The notes under the pieces were generated by a model. That model worked only from the letters and a program-made list of their open reading frames with translations, was not told the DNA's origin and did not search any database. From assembly GCF_004379255.2 (NCBI RefSeq), contig NC_056034.1, forward strand, positions 8,558,501 to 8,622,500: 64,000 bases of DNA. The letters are read 5' to 3'. Below, in pieces: positions 1-13,350 of this stretch; position 1 is the stretch's first letter; every line of letters starts with the position of its first letter. The position numbers and the translations under genes are program-made. The stretch comes from Salvia splendens. Taxonomy: Eukaryota; Streptophyta; Magnoliopsida; Lamiales; Lamiaceae.

Positions 1-910
1 GACAGCACGCCACGCGCGTTGGCGACGTGGCGAGCTCCGGTTCATCTGTGACGACCACTCGCCGGCCGGCGAGTGGGTGTCATTTTTATCCGAAAAATGT
101 TTTTTATATATTTTTTAAAAAATTCAGGAAAATTTTGAAAATTAAAAAAAAAAAACCAAAAAAATATACTAGTCGTTTGTAGCCAATTTTTGCAATTTTT
201 TTTATTTTTTTATATTTTTTAACCCCCCAATCACTTCTATAAATATCAAATCATTCCCACAAATTAATCCACCATAAAAAAAACTCTCTATTATCACTCA
301 AACACTCTACATTCTTCATCTCAAAACATTATTCTTCTCCAAAATTTAATCTATTCATGGATCCATTTGAGCAAATGCGTCGAATAAAAAAATCAAACAC
401 CCTGAATTTTCAAGTATCGTTGAAATCCACAGACTAAAAGTTCGTCGGAGCTCTCTCTCAAATTCGAAATAAAATCCTTCACCTCCCCAAGTCTATCGCT
501 GCAAATTTTTGTTGCCTCGAGCTTTGATCCCACGGAATAAGACGTCGCAGCTAATGATATCTTCTTCTGCTTCTTTGAGTTTTGAGATTTTGAATTTAGA
601 GAGAGTGAGCGGAAGATTTTAAATTATGTATTTTTTTAGGATTTTATTAATGTGATTTTTTATTTTTTTTTAGAATTTTAAGTTGTAATTTTATTTTATT
701 TAATGAAGTTTGTTTTTATTAATTGAATTTGTTGGAAATAAAAATAAAAATGAAATTGAATGATAGTTAAGGGATGAGATGGTTAAGGGATGGATGGATG
801 CATGTGCGGTCTCTTAATTAAGAGATGTGGTGAAAAGTACAGTAAGACCCATGAATAATGAAGAGATGAAACAGTTAAGAGACGAATAAGAGACAACGTC
901 GCGGATGGCC
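1..910. mobile_element. Harbinger-like element, right end, cut by the window edge
   Basis: The first 80 bases are GC-rich, then AT-rich DNA follows to a right end near 897-910 whose reverse complement starts GGCCATCCGCGACG, similar to Tourist/Harbinger ends of the type GGCATCCGC. At 357 an ATG opens a short frame beginning MDPFEQMRRIKKS, which resembles the start of the SANT/MYB-like second protein of Harbinger elements but stops after about 25 codons. No left terminus is visible, so no target-site duplication can be tested. The family call is tentative. Confidence 0.35.
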
Positions 911-2170
911 AAGGCTTTGCCTATTCGGCTATTTCAATCATTTTCGTAATGGATAGCTAATGATTTTGAAATTCAGTTGTCTAGACTGTATGCATAAAAA
1001 ATATTGGATTTAGTTTAAATACACAAACAAATAAAGAATACAGTCAAAACTAGTGGCAAAGTATTGACACAGTATGTAATTAAGTAAGGTACAATCTTGA
1101 TAATATCGGATTCATCCGGGGCTCCTTTTACAATTTACAAAAACTACAAGGGTTGAGAAACATAGTTCTTTCTTATGCTGGTGGTCCTCGAGGCTAGAGA
1201 AAATATCTCTAATTAATAATGTAAATTGGAATCGGGAAAAGGGAAAAATTCCTCATTAATCTAAGCTAGAAAAAATAATAAAGAATACGAGTTTGAAATA
1301 TTATAATCAAGAGATAAATCAGTTTTCAGCAAGTGTAGACCAGAGAATATTCAGCTTTTCCAATGCGACAAAAATACCTTCAGGCCTAGGGTTTCACAAA
1401 TAACAAAGATTAAGGAACCTTTTCTCAATATTTAATTATGTTTTCTTTTTTTTTGAGGTGAAACTTTTACTCTCTACTGCTGCTGTTAATGTTATGCATA
1501 TGATCTATCCTAATTTTGTGGGGTCCTCGCATAGAATGGAAAAAAATTAATTAAAGAGAGAATATTTTGGGGGAAATGATAACTTCAACGATTTCTTTTC
1601 AATTAAAACATAAAATAAGGATAAGAACAAATTAATTTTCTGAAGCAATAAACAAAAAATGTGACTATTTTGGAGAATATAATTGTTAATTTACTCTCTA
1701 ATTAACTAGATTAACACCAAAGTGACAATAATCCTACAAGGTATTACTCCTACTAATATTGGATCTGTCATATGCACATTAGTCTATCATGTATTAAATA
1801 ACATCACGTTTTTGCTTTCTTAATAAAAATAATGGTACTACTAGTATTATAAGCAGTTGCTGTTTCATGTTTGGCATGGGTAATGAATCAAAACCATCCT
1901 TGATCTTATTGCTGTGATTTATTTTATCCATATAATATATATAAAGGTATCTGATTCTTCTATACCTATAATTGTGTACGTAGGATATATCTTCTTAAAT
2001 ATAAATTTAAATAAAATAAAAGTACAGTAATATAAAGAAATTTGGCGTAATTGCGAAGTTTATATGACCTTTATATTAAATGCCACTTTGATTATTGTTA
2101 TCGACCGTGAGTTGTTGCAACATTTATAGTACTATTATTTTTAATTTGTTATCTAATTAAAACCATATAG
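911..2170. other. AT-rich intergenic DNA, nothing recognised
   Basis: No convincing open frame, RNA gene or paired terminal repeat was seen. The stretch consists of A/T runs with frequent stops in all frames. Confidence 0.5.
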
Positions 2171-2177
2171 TCCCCCG

Positions 2178-2345
2178 ACCCTCATATTTTCATTTTAGAG
2201 TTTTTTTTTTGTAACAACACCACTATATATAAATACAAAAATACTACTACTACATACTTTAACTTGTTACCCTCATCTTTTCATTTTAGAGTTTTTTTTT
2301 ATAACAACACCACTAAATATGAATACAAAAATACTACATACGATA
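2178..2345 (+). repeat. Tandem duplication, period about 91 bp
   Basis: Two imperfect copies start near 2180 and 2271. Each carries CCCTCAT..TTTTCATTTTAGAG, a T run, then AACAACACCACTA and AATACAAAAATACTAC. The short frame at 2264-2446 lies over it and has no protein-like composition. The next 400 bases to 2741 hold nothing recognisable. Confidence 0.6.
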
Positions 2346-2741
2346 TACACCCTCACGCTATGCCCCATATAATTTTTTTTTTCGTTTGCCCGTCAAAATA
2401 TTTCAATTTACAAACTTTTTCTTTATATTTCTATATATCCGTATGAAATTTAATCAGAAATAGGAAATACAATAGTATTGTTTTTTCGCAAATGATCAGA
2501 TGGTGAAGTTTCTATAATCATTAAAAATAAGTGTCATCTTACAAAATCTCAATAATGGAATATTTTATGCGGTAGAAATGAAAATATATCTTCTTACAAA
2601 ATTCTCATGTCTAATTAATTATATTACCTATTTATATATCAGGTAGAAGCGAAAATATATCAAAACTTTTACCATATAGTAGTAAATTTTAAGATTGTGT
2701 AGTATAACTTGTTATTCAACATTCAAGTAAACTTATTTTTA

Positions 2742-4324
2742 TAGAATGAAATACCTCAAAAGTTCTAAACTTTTCAGTTTGTGACACTGCAGGTCTCTAA
2801 CAAAAAAATATATCGCTAGACGACACTAACTTAAACATAATCACATATCTTATTTTTTCTGACTAAAATACCCTTAAGCCCTAAAAGGACATTCTGGTCA
2901 TCTTAGTAAGAATGTTGACAGTGGCGGCCTGCATGCTGCACATCATTTACTGTTCACACTTGTTCCTAAATAACTGCGACATAATTATTATTTTGGATGG
3001 ATTAAATTTATAAATATACCTTACCCGCAGATAATATTTTTGTCCAACTTAAATAATTTCGTACGGAACGCTATTTATGAAATGGAGAATATTTTCTCCA
3101 TTAGCAAACAGTGCTTAACATTTTTTAAATTACATACACGATCTTACTTGATTTTTTTTAAATTATAAAACTTCATTTTATTGGATAGTTATCTTTTTGC
3201 TTCGACCGTGGGAATGGGATGTAATTATTCAATAAAAAGTAGGATAAAATTTTTTTCTTTAAAATTACAAATTCTACTGAATTTGTGCAATCATTATTCA
3301 TTCTTTGAAGGGAATTATTTTGTCAACTAAATTTATCAAAAAACTTTAATATAATGAATATTTATGGCGCCGGATCGGAATAAAATTAAGTTGCAATTCC
3401 AACGCACCATTTTTGCCACATTTTAAATTGTGAATTATATACTACCCTCCGTCCCAACTAAGTTGATAGATTAAATGTGTTGTGACAGAAGGAGTATAAA
3501 AGAAATGTGTTGAATAGATTAAATGAAAGTAAAATAAAATAGAAAAGAGGAAAAAGTAGGAGAGATAAAAAGAGAATAAAGTAGATGATAAAATAAAGTA
3601 AAATCGATTGGATAATTATTTTTTGTCATAAGGAAAATGATTCAATTTTGTTGGTACGTCCAAAAAAAGAATACGACTCAACTTAGTTGTGACAGAAGGA
3701 GTATAAAAGAAACTAAAACGATAATGATCTTAAAAGAATTAGATCTAAATTTATTTTTTAAATCTTTTCCAAAAACAAGAATCCAAAAGCAATCAAATCA
3801 CACTGATGCAAAATCTATAATTAAAATCCACAAATCACATGTAATTAATTGAAATCCAAAAACAAATGAACAATCACATGTAACTTGATCATGAGAGTAT
3901 TTTATTAATACTAAGCCCATAACAGTTTTCAAATTTTAATTTGCGACGAGAATTATTATTGAATAGACTAAATATCTTTTAATTACTAATATTCCAATTT
4001 ATGAAGAAGAGAAATGAATTGAAGAAAAAACTCTTGAAATATAGCAAGGGAAATATACGCGCTTGGAAATATCAAATATGATTTGATAAAAGTCTGGGTA
4101 AGGTTTGCAAATCAATGTAGGTGTGCGCAGAGTAGGTCTGTAGGTTGCAAGTACTTTGACTGAAATGCCCTTCAAGGCATTTAGGTATTTTAGTACGAAA
4201 ATTGGCTACAAAAACAAGATATGTGATTATGTTTAAGGTTATGGTCGTCTGGCGATATTTTTTTTGTTAGGGCCTATAGTGTCACAAACTGAAAAGTTAT
4301 GGACTTTTCATGTAGTTCACTCTA
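2742..4324. mobile_element. MULE-like element with long terminal inverted repeats
   Basis: The two ends are inverted copies of each other over about 150 bases. Left features such as CTTTTCAGTTTGTGACACT (near 2770) and AATCACATATCTTATTTTT (near 2840) return reverse-complemented near 4275-4295 and 4210-4225. Long inverted ends on a 1.58 kb element without a transposase frame fit a non-autonomous Mutator-like element. The flanking 9-mers (TTATTTTTA, TTTTATATT) are only similar, so the exact borders are uncertain. A Stowaway MITE sits inside it. Confidence 0.6.
3445..3701. mobile_element. Stowaway MITE nested in the MULE-like element
   Basis: It begins CCCTCCGTCCCAACTAAGTT and ends with the inverted counterpart AACTTAGTTGTGACAGAAGG plus AG. 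TA dinucleotides flank it at 3443-3444 and 3702-3703. Length is 257 bp with no coding capacity. The CTCCCTCCGTCC end is the hallmark of plant Tc1/mariner-derived Stowaways. The 71-codon frame at 3637-3852 overlaps its right end and is spurious. Confidence 0.75.
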
Positions 4325-4435
4325 TTTTATATTTTACTATAATAAATTAAATTAGAGGCAAAACCATATAAAATTAAGAAGTACTCCTCCATAAGAATGT
4401 GATTATTATTTTGTACTGATATTAGTAATAAATTA

Positions 4436-4827
4436 CTCCCTCCGCCCGTCATTAGAAGTCTCATTTGTTGGCGGCACGAGTTTTAAGAAATGTTAAGAAA
4501 AGAGGATGGAAAATAGTTAGTGGAATAGAAGTCCCACTTGTATATATTAGTTTTAAATGAAATGTGAGTGGAATGAGTTAGTAGAAGGTGAGACTCTATT
4601 ACCATTTATGGTAAAAGTGAACTGAGACTCCTATTCGCGAACGGACTAAAATGGAAAAACGCGACTTCTATTCGCGGACGGATATATTAGTTTTAAATGA
4701 AATGTGAGTGAAATGAGTTAGTGGAAGGTGAGACCCTATTACCATTTATGGTAAAAGTGAACTGAGACTCCTATTCGCGAACAGACTAAAATGGAAAAAT
4801 GAGACTTCTATTCGCGGACGGAGGGAG
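4436..4827. mobile_element. Stowaway MITE with internal tandem duplication
   Basis: Inverted ends are CTCCCTCCGCCCGTCATTAG and a right end ending GGACGGAGGGAG, with TA at 4434-4435 and 4828-4829. A block of about 142 bp containing TATATTAGTTTTAAATGAAA and CTATTCGCGAAC occurs twice in direct orientation (about 4540-4680 and 4682-4827), making this 392 bp copy longer than a usual Stowaway. Confidence 0.8.
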
Positions 4828-4829
4828 TA

Positions 4830-5639
4830 ACTGTTTAGATTGTTTGATGAACCCATGTGAGCATGTGCGCTGTAAGCGAACTTTATAGAAAAGAGGAGGT
4901 GTTGATACTAAGTTGTTATCAAATTAAAATCATTGTCCTATAATATATTATGGAATAAATACTTGTAATTATATTGGGTAGCTTTTCAAAATTTAAACCA
5001 TACCAACTCTTGCCTAACACCCATCAAATAAATACAAATATTTCTCTCTGTCAATAACGTCATCACTATTCCTTATCTCACTTACCAACCATATTTTATT
5101 CAAGAATTGATGGAACAAACTTTGAATACATACTTTACTCTGTAAACTATAATGAGGCACCATCAATAGATAGAACATCAAGGGCGTGTTTGACATGATA
5201 TGGTACTCATAAAAATGAGGGTAGTTAAATATTCAAGATAAGGTGTGAGATATCTATAGATAATAAGGTTTCTTGACGTTTAGTTTTGTATGATAGCGAA
5301 TCAAATTACAAACTCTGAATCTTGTTTGGTCAATAGACTTTGACCAAAATATGACGTGACATTTAATTTTGTAAAATTATTGCAATAGCGACAATCTACT
5401 TTTGGAGTAAATGATCATGGATATTCATTTTCTCTAACCCGATTCCCGATGAGTGAGAAATTATGAATTAAAGTTTGTCATAATTGTGAGCTATAAAGGA
5501 GCTATGAGATAAAACCAATGCATTAATTAAAAGTGTTAATTATCACATATTGGTGGAGAGAACCTTATTAAACATGTACTATTTAATAAGATGAATTATT
5601 ACGTGTAAGAATTATCGTGGACTAAGATGGGTGGTTGAG
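4830..5639. other. Intergenic DNA, nothing recognised
   Basis: AT-rich DNA without a credible frame. The 60-codon reverse frame at 5014-5196 has no family resemblance and low-complexity surroundings. Confidence 0.45.
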
Positions 5640-6590
5640 CCCACACGCGCACGCTGCCTCACCGTGAGTCGCGCTCCGTGCACCATGTCCCGTGACCCGT
5701 GCTCAGTGCACCGTGTCCCGTGACTCGTGCCTTGCGCCCCATGTGCATTGTGTCAAAAGGTCCAAGATGGACCCAGATGCACAACGAGTGCTAAAAGGTC
5801 TACGACGGACCCCGACGCATAGCGGGTCCCAAACGATCCACGATGGACCCTGACGCATAGTATGTGCAGATGCATCAATCTCACAAGGCCGACGATGGAC
5901 CCCGACGTGTAGCGTGTCTAGATGCATCAATCTCCTCAAGCTCCCGTAACGGGTTGTAACCCCCAACAGTTATAGTCAACCCATAATGGCATGCTTAATG
6001 CCCATGTTGACACCACCTCCACATGCATTGGACTTGGCCCTTATAAATAAGCATATGCATCCCTTGCATTCCCCACACAAGTACACCATTGCGTTGTCAT
6101 TTGCATAGCTCTCTCTCTCTCTCTCTGCATTGTCCTTCCGTCGAAGTTCTTCCCTCGCCATCATCCAGTTCGCCGGAGCTTGTTCGACGAAGCCTTCGGG
6201 GAAGACACGTCAATCCGAGAGCATTACCAGGGCGTATCCCGTCTTACGAAAAAAGGACTCCTCGGCTCGACTTACAAATTACGTCTACGGTTTATAGTTT
6301 CTGATTTGTATTTCAATTTAGTTTATTTCCATGTAATTTCTATATTTTTCATTGGGTTGCATTACGCTCGGTTAATGTATCTTTGTATCAAAGTAAGTTC
6401 ACCAACAGAATGGACATCTCTGTCTATAGCTAATTCTATTATTTCCCCTCTTAGTCCTCTATTAACCTTAAATTATAATTGGTCTCTTTTGTAGCTTCTC
6501 CGTCACATTTCGTTCGTCTTCAGTGGCAGAATCATATGTAGAGGAATCTGATATCATACACAAAGCGGTCTTTGTTGGTTCCAACGATTT
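5640..6590 (+). mobile_element. Putative solo LTR or LTR-like promoter segment
   Basis: Base composition jumps to GC-rich at about 5640, with about four imperfect tandem units of 38-52 bp around GATGGACCC (5760-5945). A TATA-like TATAAATAA follows at about 6042, then a CT microsatellite (6109-6126) and a pyrimidine-rich leader with GTTCTTCCCTCGCC. Repeats, TATA box and leader in this order are typical of a plant LTR, but no TG..CA borders, target duplication or second copy could be identified. The frames at 5703-5966 and 6089-6494 look like repeat and leader sequence, not genes. Confidence 0.35.
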
Positions 6591-8328
6591 TTTTATGTTA
6601 CGAATATGCTTGGATTTAACAAAAGGAAGTGGCTCCCTCAAGCCCCCAACGGGCTCAGATTACATGTCAAAAGCGAAAAATATGGGTGGAATTGAATATT
6701 AACGTGAAGTAGCCACAACATCTCACATTAGTGAGTGATGCTCTCTCTGCCTATTGCTACAAGATGCATACTATGAGACCATCGTAACCCAATACATATA
6801 TGCATACATATTACATATGCGGCAAAATTAATTGCACTGAGAGAAAATGAAGATATGCATGTGCAATTAGGGTTCAAATGTCTTCGCAAAAAGAACCCTA
6901 GCTAGTAGCGAAGAAATGATTTAGGGACAGAGATATTGGCATAATGACATTCAAGGAAAGTGGTAGAATTATCTGGCTTCATAAATCATGCATAGTTTCC
7001 GTCAAATTTGATCCGAAAAGGTAACCAATAAGTGTGAGATTCCTTACTTAAATTTTGTCGGCCAGGGGTTTTTTTGCGGGCTAAGAGATAATCTAACTAT
7101 GGTATCAAACGTGCGTAAATATAAAAGACGTAGTTATTTAATTGTCTATTTCTATATAAATAAAAAAAATGTGATAGTATAACTTTTGTATCTCAAGTAA
7201 GAAAAGCACATCAATAATCTCATGTTCAAATTCGCCGAATACGCCATCCACTTTTTCATCATAAAACTTTTTATGTTAAAATATTTCAATTTAAAGAACT
7301 AAAACTAGGAATTATTGGTGACTGAATTAACAGTAAATCTCTGTGATAATCTACTTGTAACAAATAGAGTAATGGTAGTAAAACAGCCATGTCTGCCCAA
7401 AAACTTTAACAGACCAAAATCACAATAATTTAAATTGCAAAAAGATAAAAACAGTTCATAAACCAACAAAGACTGGACTAACCAAGCACGTGACCTGCCA
7501 AAGAAATTTTCCTGCAAAAATTTCTTTATTTTTTTGCTTTATGTAATTTGATCTGCTTTTTGGACCAAAAGACATACCATTGTTCTCTCTGAATCAATCA
7601 CACGCACATCCCTTCAGTCCAAATCACTGAATATAAAGCAAATTTTTTGCTTCCCCAAAAATACAACTAGCTTTTTTCATTACATAAAATACATTTTTAT
7701 AATTTTCAAATTACAATCCACATCTGTATCTGTGATGCCTTGGCCTTTTGTTTTGGACCTTTTTGCAGTATGTTGTTTCTATCTAGATATATGAGCACTA
7801 CTCCTATTGAAATGTGTGAATTATGGGATGATTGAATAGAGGTTGCGAGTGTACGCTGTTCATCAAAAAACAAGTTGGATTTTTTACATTTTTGTGAGGA
7901 ATCAGAAGCGATAAGCTGTAGAGATTTTTTTTCTTTTACTACCTCTTTGCTAAGAGATAGGAATATCTAGGATCAGTTCAAGTTGCGTGGAATTCACATA
8001 CAAACTCAATTCCCAGATCTCAAGGCTTGGTTTTCAAGAATATACCCCTCATTTCTTGGTTTCACTTCATCTCATAATTGTGAGCATTAAGGGTCCGTTT
8101 GGTTCAAAATAGCATCTTTATCATCTGGGCCTTTTGTTTTTTGGGGTTTTTTGGTTGTCGAATTTCATGGAGATTCAGTGAGAAGATTGTGGTGAATTGG
8201 GATTTGAACCGAGTGAAAAGTGGGAAACTTTCTTTGGTTATGGTGGTTTTGGGCTGCTTTAGTTGGTATCATTTGTTCTATGAAGGGAATGAGAATTATG
8301 CAGAGAAGGTGAAATTAGTGGATTGAGT
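6591..8328 (+). other. Upstream region of the NIK3-like gene
   Basis: AT-rich DNA with no gene. The 200-300 bases before the start codon at 8329 carry pyrimidine-rich leader-like tracts and short meaningless frames (8099-8326). I see a GGGTCCGTTTGGTTC motif at 8090-8105 that resembles a Harbinger/hAT terminus, but its partner was not found. Promoter elements cannot be assigned with confidence. Confidence 0.35.
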
Positions 8329-11300
8329 ATGGAAAGAGGAATGTTTCTGCTGTGGCAAGTGGGATTGCTGGTTTTGGCAATAATTGAGGCTTCTCATTCA
8401 ACTCTATCTCCTTCTGGTGTGAATTATGAAGGTAGATTTTCTTCTTTCTCAATTCTTTTTCTTTGCATATAAAGACAAGATAATTTCTTTTTTTTTCTCA
8501 GTAATTTGGAAATTCGATGGAATGTTCTTTGTTTGGAACTCAATCCCTGTGCCTAATGTTCTAGATTGTGTTTTCCATTCAATTTTTCATTTGATTCGGT
8601 TTTTATAGTGGCTCCACTAATAAATGTTTCCTGTTTTTTCATCTACTTGTTTGCTATCTTTAATGCTCTGCCTTACACTGCGTTTACTTGTGTCTTTTGG
8701 CTCTCTTGTGAGGAAAGTATAAGACTGATATTAGTAGTTTTGTTTCCGTATCTGCTGCATCTCCCTGCAGTTGTTGCTCTAATGGCGATAAAGAACGACT
8801 TACATGATCCTTACAATGTGCTGGAGAATTGGGATGCTAATTCTGTTGATCCTTGTAGTTGGAGAATGGTTACCTGTGCCCAAGATAATTATGTCTCTGC
8901 TCTGTAAGTTTCTTGGCTGGACAAAATATTGCTTAATGATGTAATAATTTCTTAATCTCATCACTAATCTTTCTTTTTGCCAATGCTTCGTGGTTGACCA
9001 GAGGACTACCTAGCCTTGGCTTGTCCGGAACTTTGTCGCCCGGAATAGCGAACCTCAGTAATTTGCAATCTGTGTGAGTATATTATCTGTATCTTATTTC
9101 CAGTGGATTAAGTGTGGTTTTGCTAATGAGATAAGTTGGAAATGCTTTCATGTGTCGGTTAGGTTACTGCAAAACAATGCAATCACCGGTACTATTCCAG
9201 CTGCTGTTGGGAGGTTAGAAATGCTTCAAACACTCGACCTCTCTAATAACGAGCTGACCGGTGAAATTCCCAGTTCTTTGGGAGATCTGAAGAACTTGAA
9301 CTACCTGTGAGTTAACTACCAGTTTAAAAATTGCAAAATATCAGCACTTAACATTTATTTAGATTGACTCTCATGTCCGCTATTCTTATGGCAAGACAGG
9401 CGGCTTAACAATAACAGCCTTACTGGACCCATTCCCGAATCGCTGACCAAAATCGAGAGCCTCACCCTCGTGTATGCCAATCCTTCATTTACTATGGTCA
9501 TTGAGGGGCCGAAGTCTCTTCCTTTATTCAACATATGTAGGCTTATTGTATTACATTTGTTGCAGGGATCTTTCCTTCAATAATTTCAGTGGCTCGTTGC
9601 CTAAAATACCTGCTAGAACGTTTAAGTGAGTTATCATTTTAGCTACGTGAACGTTTAAGTGAGTATCTTTTAACTAAAGTAGCTTCATTGCTCCAACCAT
9701 TTTTCAGATTAGTTGGGAATCCTCTAATTTGTGGACAGAATCAAAACAATTGTTCTGTTGTCTATCCAGAGCCTTTGTCCTTCCCACCAGACGCTGTTAA
9801 AGGCAAGCCCCGTCTCATCTTCAAGATGTAGCATCTATCACCTGTGGCTCTTGATCGAGATGATATATTGTCTGACGTCTATTTTTTCTAACCAGGTCAA
9901 TCAAACTCTGGAGCGAAACATCATGTTGCAGTTACTTTTGGAGCAAGCTTTGGTGGTGCTTTTTTTATAATTGCCGTTGTTGGCTTGATTTTTTGGTGGC
10001 GTTACAGGCGCAATCAGCAGATATTCTTTGATGTTAATGGTAAGTTTACATTTTGGAATTAGAAATGAATGCATTATACTAATTCATTTTGATATGTTGA
10101 TGTTTCTCATCTGGTAATGGTGTTCTCCTTTTATATTAGCATGTGCACTTTTGCAGGCCTTGAAAGTTTATAAATATTCTGTTAATGGAATTAAGATTTA
10201 ACCACTGATCCTGACAAGTTTCTTTGTTCGATAGTTTCTTCGTATTGAACTGATCTTTAACATGCTTCTGGTTGCCCTTTTGTTGTAGAGTTACACTCAT
10301 TTATGTAAAGCAAAAGTTATGAGATGTGTTTACTTCTGTTATAATACCTGACATGGCAGCATCCCTTGCAACATCACCAATAGAAATCGAAAACTTTACT
10401 CGTCTTGTTATTCTTCATCGATCATCTTTACCTGTGGATAATCAAGTGATGCAAGCTTTGTTTGCTCCTTGTTACATCATATACAAATACTATGTTTAAG
10501 TGAATCGCAGAAAATTATCTCATCCCTTGTCTTCTTCTTCTAAGCAGCATTTATTTGGTTTGAAACTGATTTCCGTTTCTACGACTTTTAACAGAGCAAT
10601 ATGACCCCGAGGTACGCTTAGGGCATTTAAGAAGGTATACTTTCAAGGAACTCAGAGTCGCAACGGATCATTTCAACACAAAGAATATATTGGGAAAGGG
10701 GGGATTTGGTGTTGTATACAAGGGTCGCTTGAACAACGGGACTGTGGTGGCCGTGAAAAGGATAAAGGATTACAATGCTGTTGGTGGAGAGATACAATTC
10801 CAGACGGAAGTAGAGTTGATCAGCTTGGCTGTTCATAGAAATCTCCTCCGGCTTTGGGGGTTCTGCTCGACTGAAAGTGAGCGACTCCTAATCTATCCTT
10901 ACATGCCAAATGGCAGCGTCGCATCCAGACTCAAAGGTATGCAACAGTTAAATCATTACTTAGGTCATTCTGAAAAGGAAAGAAACACGTCATATCAAGC
11001 GAGATTAATATAATTTGATTTTCTTCGCAGACCATATCCATGGAAAGCCGGTACTGGACTGGTCGAGGAGGAAGAGGATAGCGCTGGGCACTGCACGTGG
11101 CTTGGTGTATTTGCACGAGCAGTGTGACCCCAAAGTCATCCATCGCGATGTCAAAGCAGCCAACATTCTGTTGGACGAAGACTTTGAGGCTGTGGTTGGC
11201 GACTTTGGATTGGCAAAGCTCTTAGACCACCGCGATTCTCATGTCACCACAGCTGTCCGCGGCACTGTTGGTCACATAGCGCCTGAATATCTCTCTACAG

Positions 11301-11818
11301 GGCAATCATCCGAGAAGACTGATGTGTTTGGGTTTGGAATCCTACTCCTTGAGCTGATCACAGGGCAGAAAGCAGTCGACTTTGGTCGGGGAAAAAACCA
11401 GAAAGGAGTTATACTGGATTGGGTACGACCTTATAACTCTCTCTCTCTCACACACTGTCAACGATGTGATGGCGTTGCTTACTTGGTCTTGATTTAGGTA
11501 AAGAAGCTCCACCAAGAAGGGAAGCTGAGCCTTATGGCAGACAAAGATCTAAAGAATGAGTATGACAGAATGGAGCTTGAAGAAATGGTTCAGGTGGCAC
11601 TTCTGTGCACTCAGTTCAATCCGTTGCATCGCCCTAAAATGTCGGAGGTCTTGAGAATGCTGGAAGGCGACGGCCTAGCAGAGAAGTGGGAACAATCACA
11701 GAACAACGAGACCACACCTAGATTCCGAACAATTGAACAACCTATTCAGAGATATTCGGACTTCATTGAGGAGTCCTCCCTCGTAGTCGAGGCTATGGAG
11801 CTCTCGGGGCCAAGGTAG
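8329..11818 (+). CDS. NIK3: NIK3-like LRR receptor kinase (LRR subfamily II)
   Basis: Plasma-membrane receptor kinase of the NSP-interacting kinase/SERK group; the family acts as co-receptor in development and antiviral or immune signalling. Eleven exons, matching the family: 8329-8431, 8771-8903, 9002-9073, 9163-9306, 9400-9471, 9566-9625, 9708-9802, 9896-10039, 10595-10936, 11031-11422, 11498-11818. They join without a stop into 625 residues. Visible parts: signal peptide (about 1-24), LRR N-cap with CSWRMVTC, about five LRRs, membrane segment near 237-261 followed by WWRYRRNQQ, then the kinase with [50 protein letters not shown] and the family C-terminus AMELSGPR. Segments such as FFDVNEQYDPEV place it nearest Arabidopsis NIK3 rather than NIK1 or NIK2. 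Intron 7 appears to use a GC donor. The start is the first ATG before a good signal peptide. Orthology is from memory of the family. Confidence 0.93.
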
Positions 11819-13350
11819 CGTAGCATCTTTTCATGAGGTTCGTTTGCCTCCTATTACTACTATTAAGCTAAAAGCTTTAAAAAATTTGCATTCACTCATC
11901 ATGTCTATAGTGTTTGTTTGAACCGCTGTATTTGAAATCAGCTGTATAAAAGAAAGAAAAAGTTATGTGCATTTACTTGTTTGTTCAAAGTATTAGATTC
12001 ATTAAGCTCAATCCAAATCCTATATTTTCAAGAAATGCTGCCTCTAATGTGTAGTTAGTAGGAGTACTATATTATTTTTTTGAGAGCTTCCACTACGTTA
12101 TGCAACTATATTATTAATTAAAACCAGTAAAAAAAACCATAATACTCATAGCAAATAAAGGGTTTTGCTATTGAAAATAAATGTGGCCCAAAATATGGAG
12201 TACATTATATTGAAGACGAGAGGATTTGTGTGGGGCATTGGGGCAAGAAATCAAATACAATTGGAGAGAGATTAGAAATAGATAAAAGGGTGATTTAAAA
12301 GGTGAATTGATGTGGAAAAAAACAGCAGCACGTGGGCGTACATAGATTCGCCGGCAGACCGCACAAATAGGAAACGTATTGCGTGGCACAAATATTCGCT
12401 TCGCCGATAACTTTACGGTTAATTATTTCACTCATCTCACCAAAATATCCTACACCTCTAATTCACTCAATCACTTTTTTTCTAATGCAAATATGAAACA
12501 ATTCACTCCGTTCAATTTTTATTTTTATATTTGCAATTTTAGTATAAGCACAAAAAATACCGAGTATAAACTTTTATTTTTTTTTATCATTTAAATACGA
12601 TCAATCATAGTTCCTTATTTATATCTATGCTAATTTGAACTATCAGATTTAGATTAGAGAGAAAATATCACTACCCTTGATTGAAATACGTTTCAGTAGA
12701 AAATTAGAATTTGGAGAGATTTTAGAAAATATAAATTCCAAATAAGAATTTTTATATTATGCAAAAGGGGTTTCATTTAACAGCAAAATAAAGTAAAATT
12801 TAAAATTTGAATACACCAAAAATAAAAGGGTTCCCGTTATAGAACCCTTTTTCATAAAATCACAACAAATTCGAAGTTTGGTGCACTTCTTTTACATTTA
12901 TATACGTAATAAGACATTCGTTCTGCATTCATTATATATTTTTGTACTAATATTTAGGGAGTAGTATTATTTTATATATTCAAGTGATTGATTAAATTTT
13001 TTTTAGTTGCTATACCATTGGTTGATTTTTACTGTTAGTAAAAAACAATATATTTATGTTTGCTTACTTTATTATCTTTCATCTATTATTATTATTTTTT
13101 ATTCTTTTTATTTTACTATCTCTTTATATCTTTATTTTTTTACTTTATTCTCTCTTCTCAAATCATTAAATATTAGTATTTTCTTTAATTCCTTACTCAA
13201 AGGAAATTAATCACTTATAACGGGATGGATAGATAACATTATTTTTAAAGTGAGATTAATTCACTACTGATTATATTTTAATCAATTTTTTTTTATTAAA
13301 ACTCATACTAGATTTCTATCATTTTTTTTACTAAAATTAATGTAATAGTA
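11819..13350. other. Intergenic DNA after the NIK3-like gene
   Basis: The 3' untranslated region probably occupies the first few hundred bases. The rest is AT-rich without a gene. Frames at 12168-12389, 12379-12594 and 13007-13210 are low-complexity chance frames. A short imperfect hairpin-like pair, AAAAGGG..GTTC and GAACCCTTTT (near 12825-12850), is seen. Confidence 0.45.
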
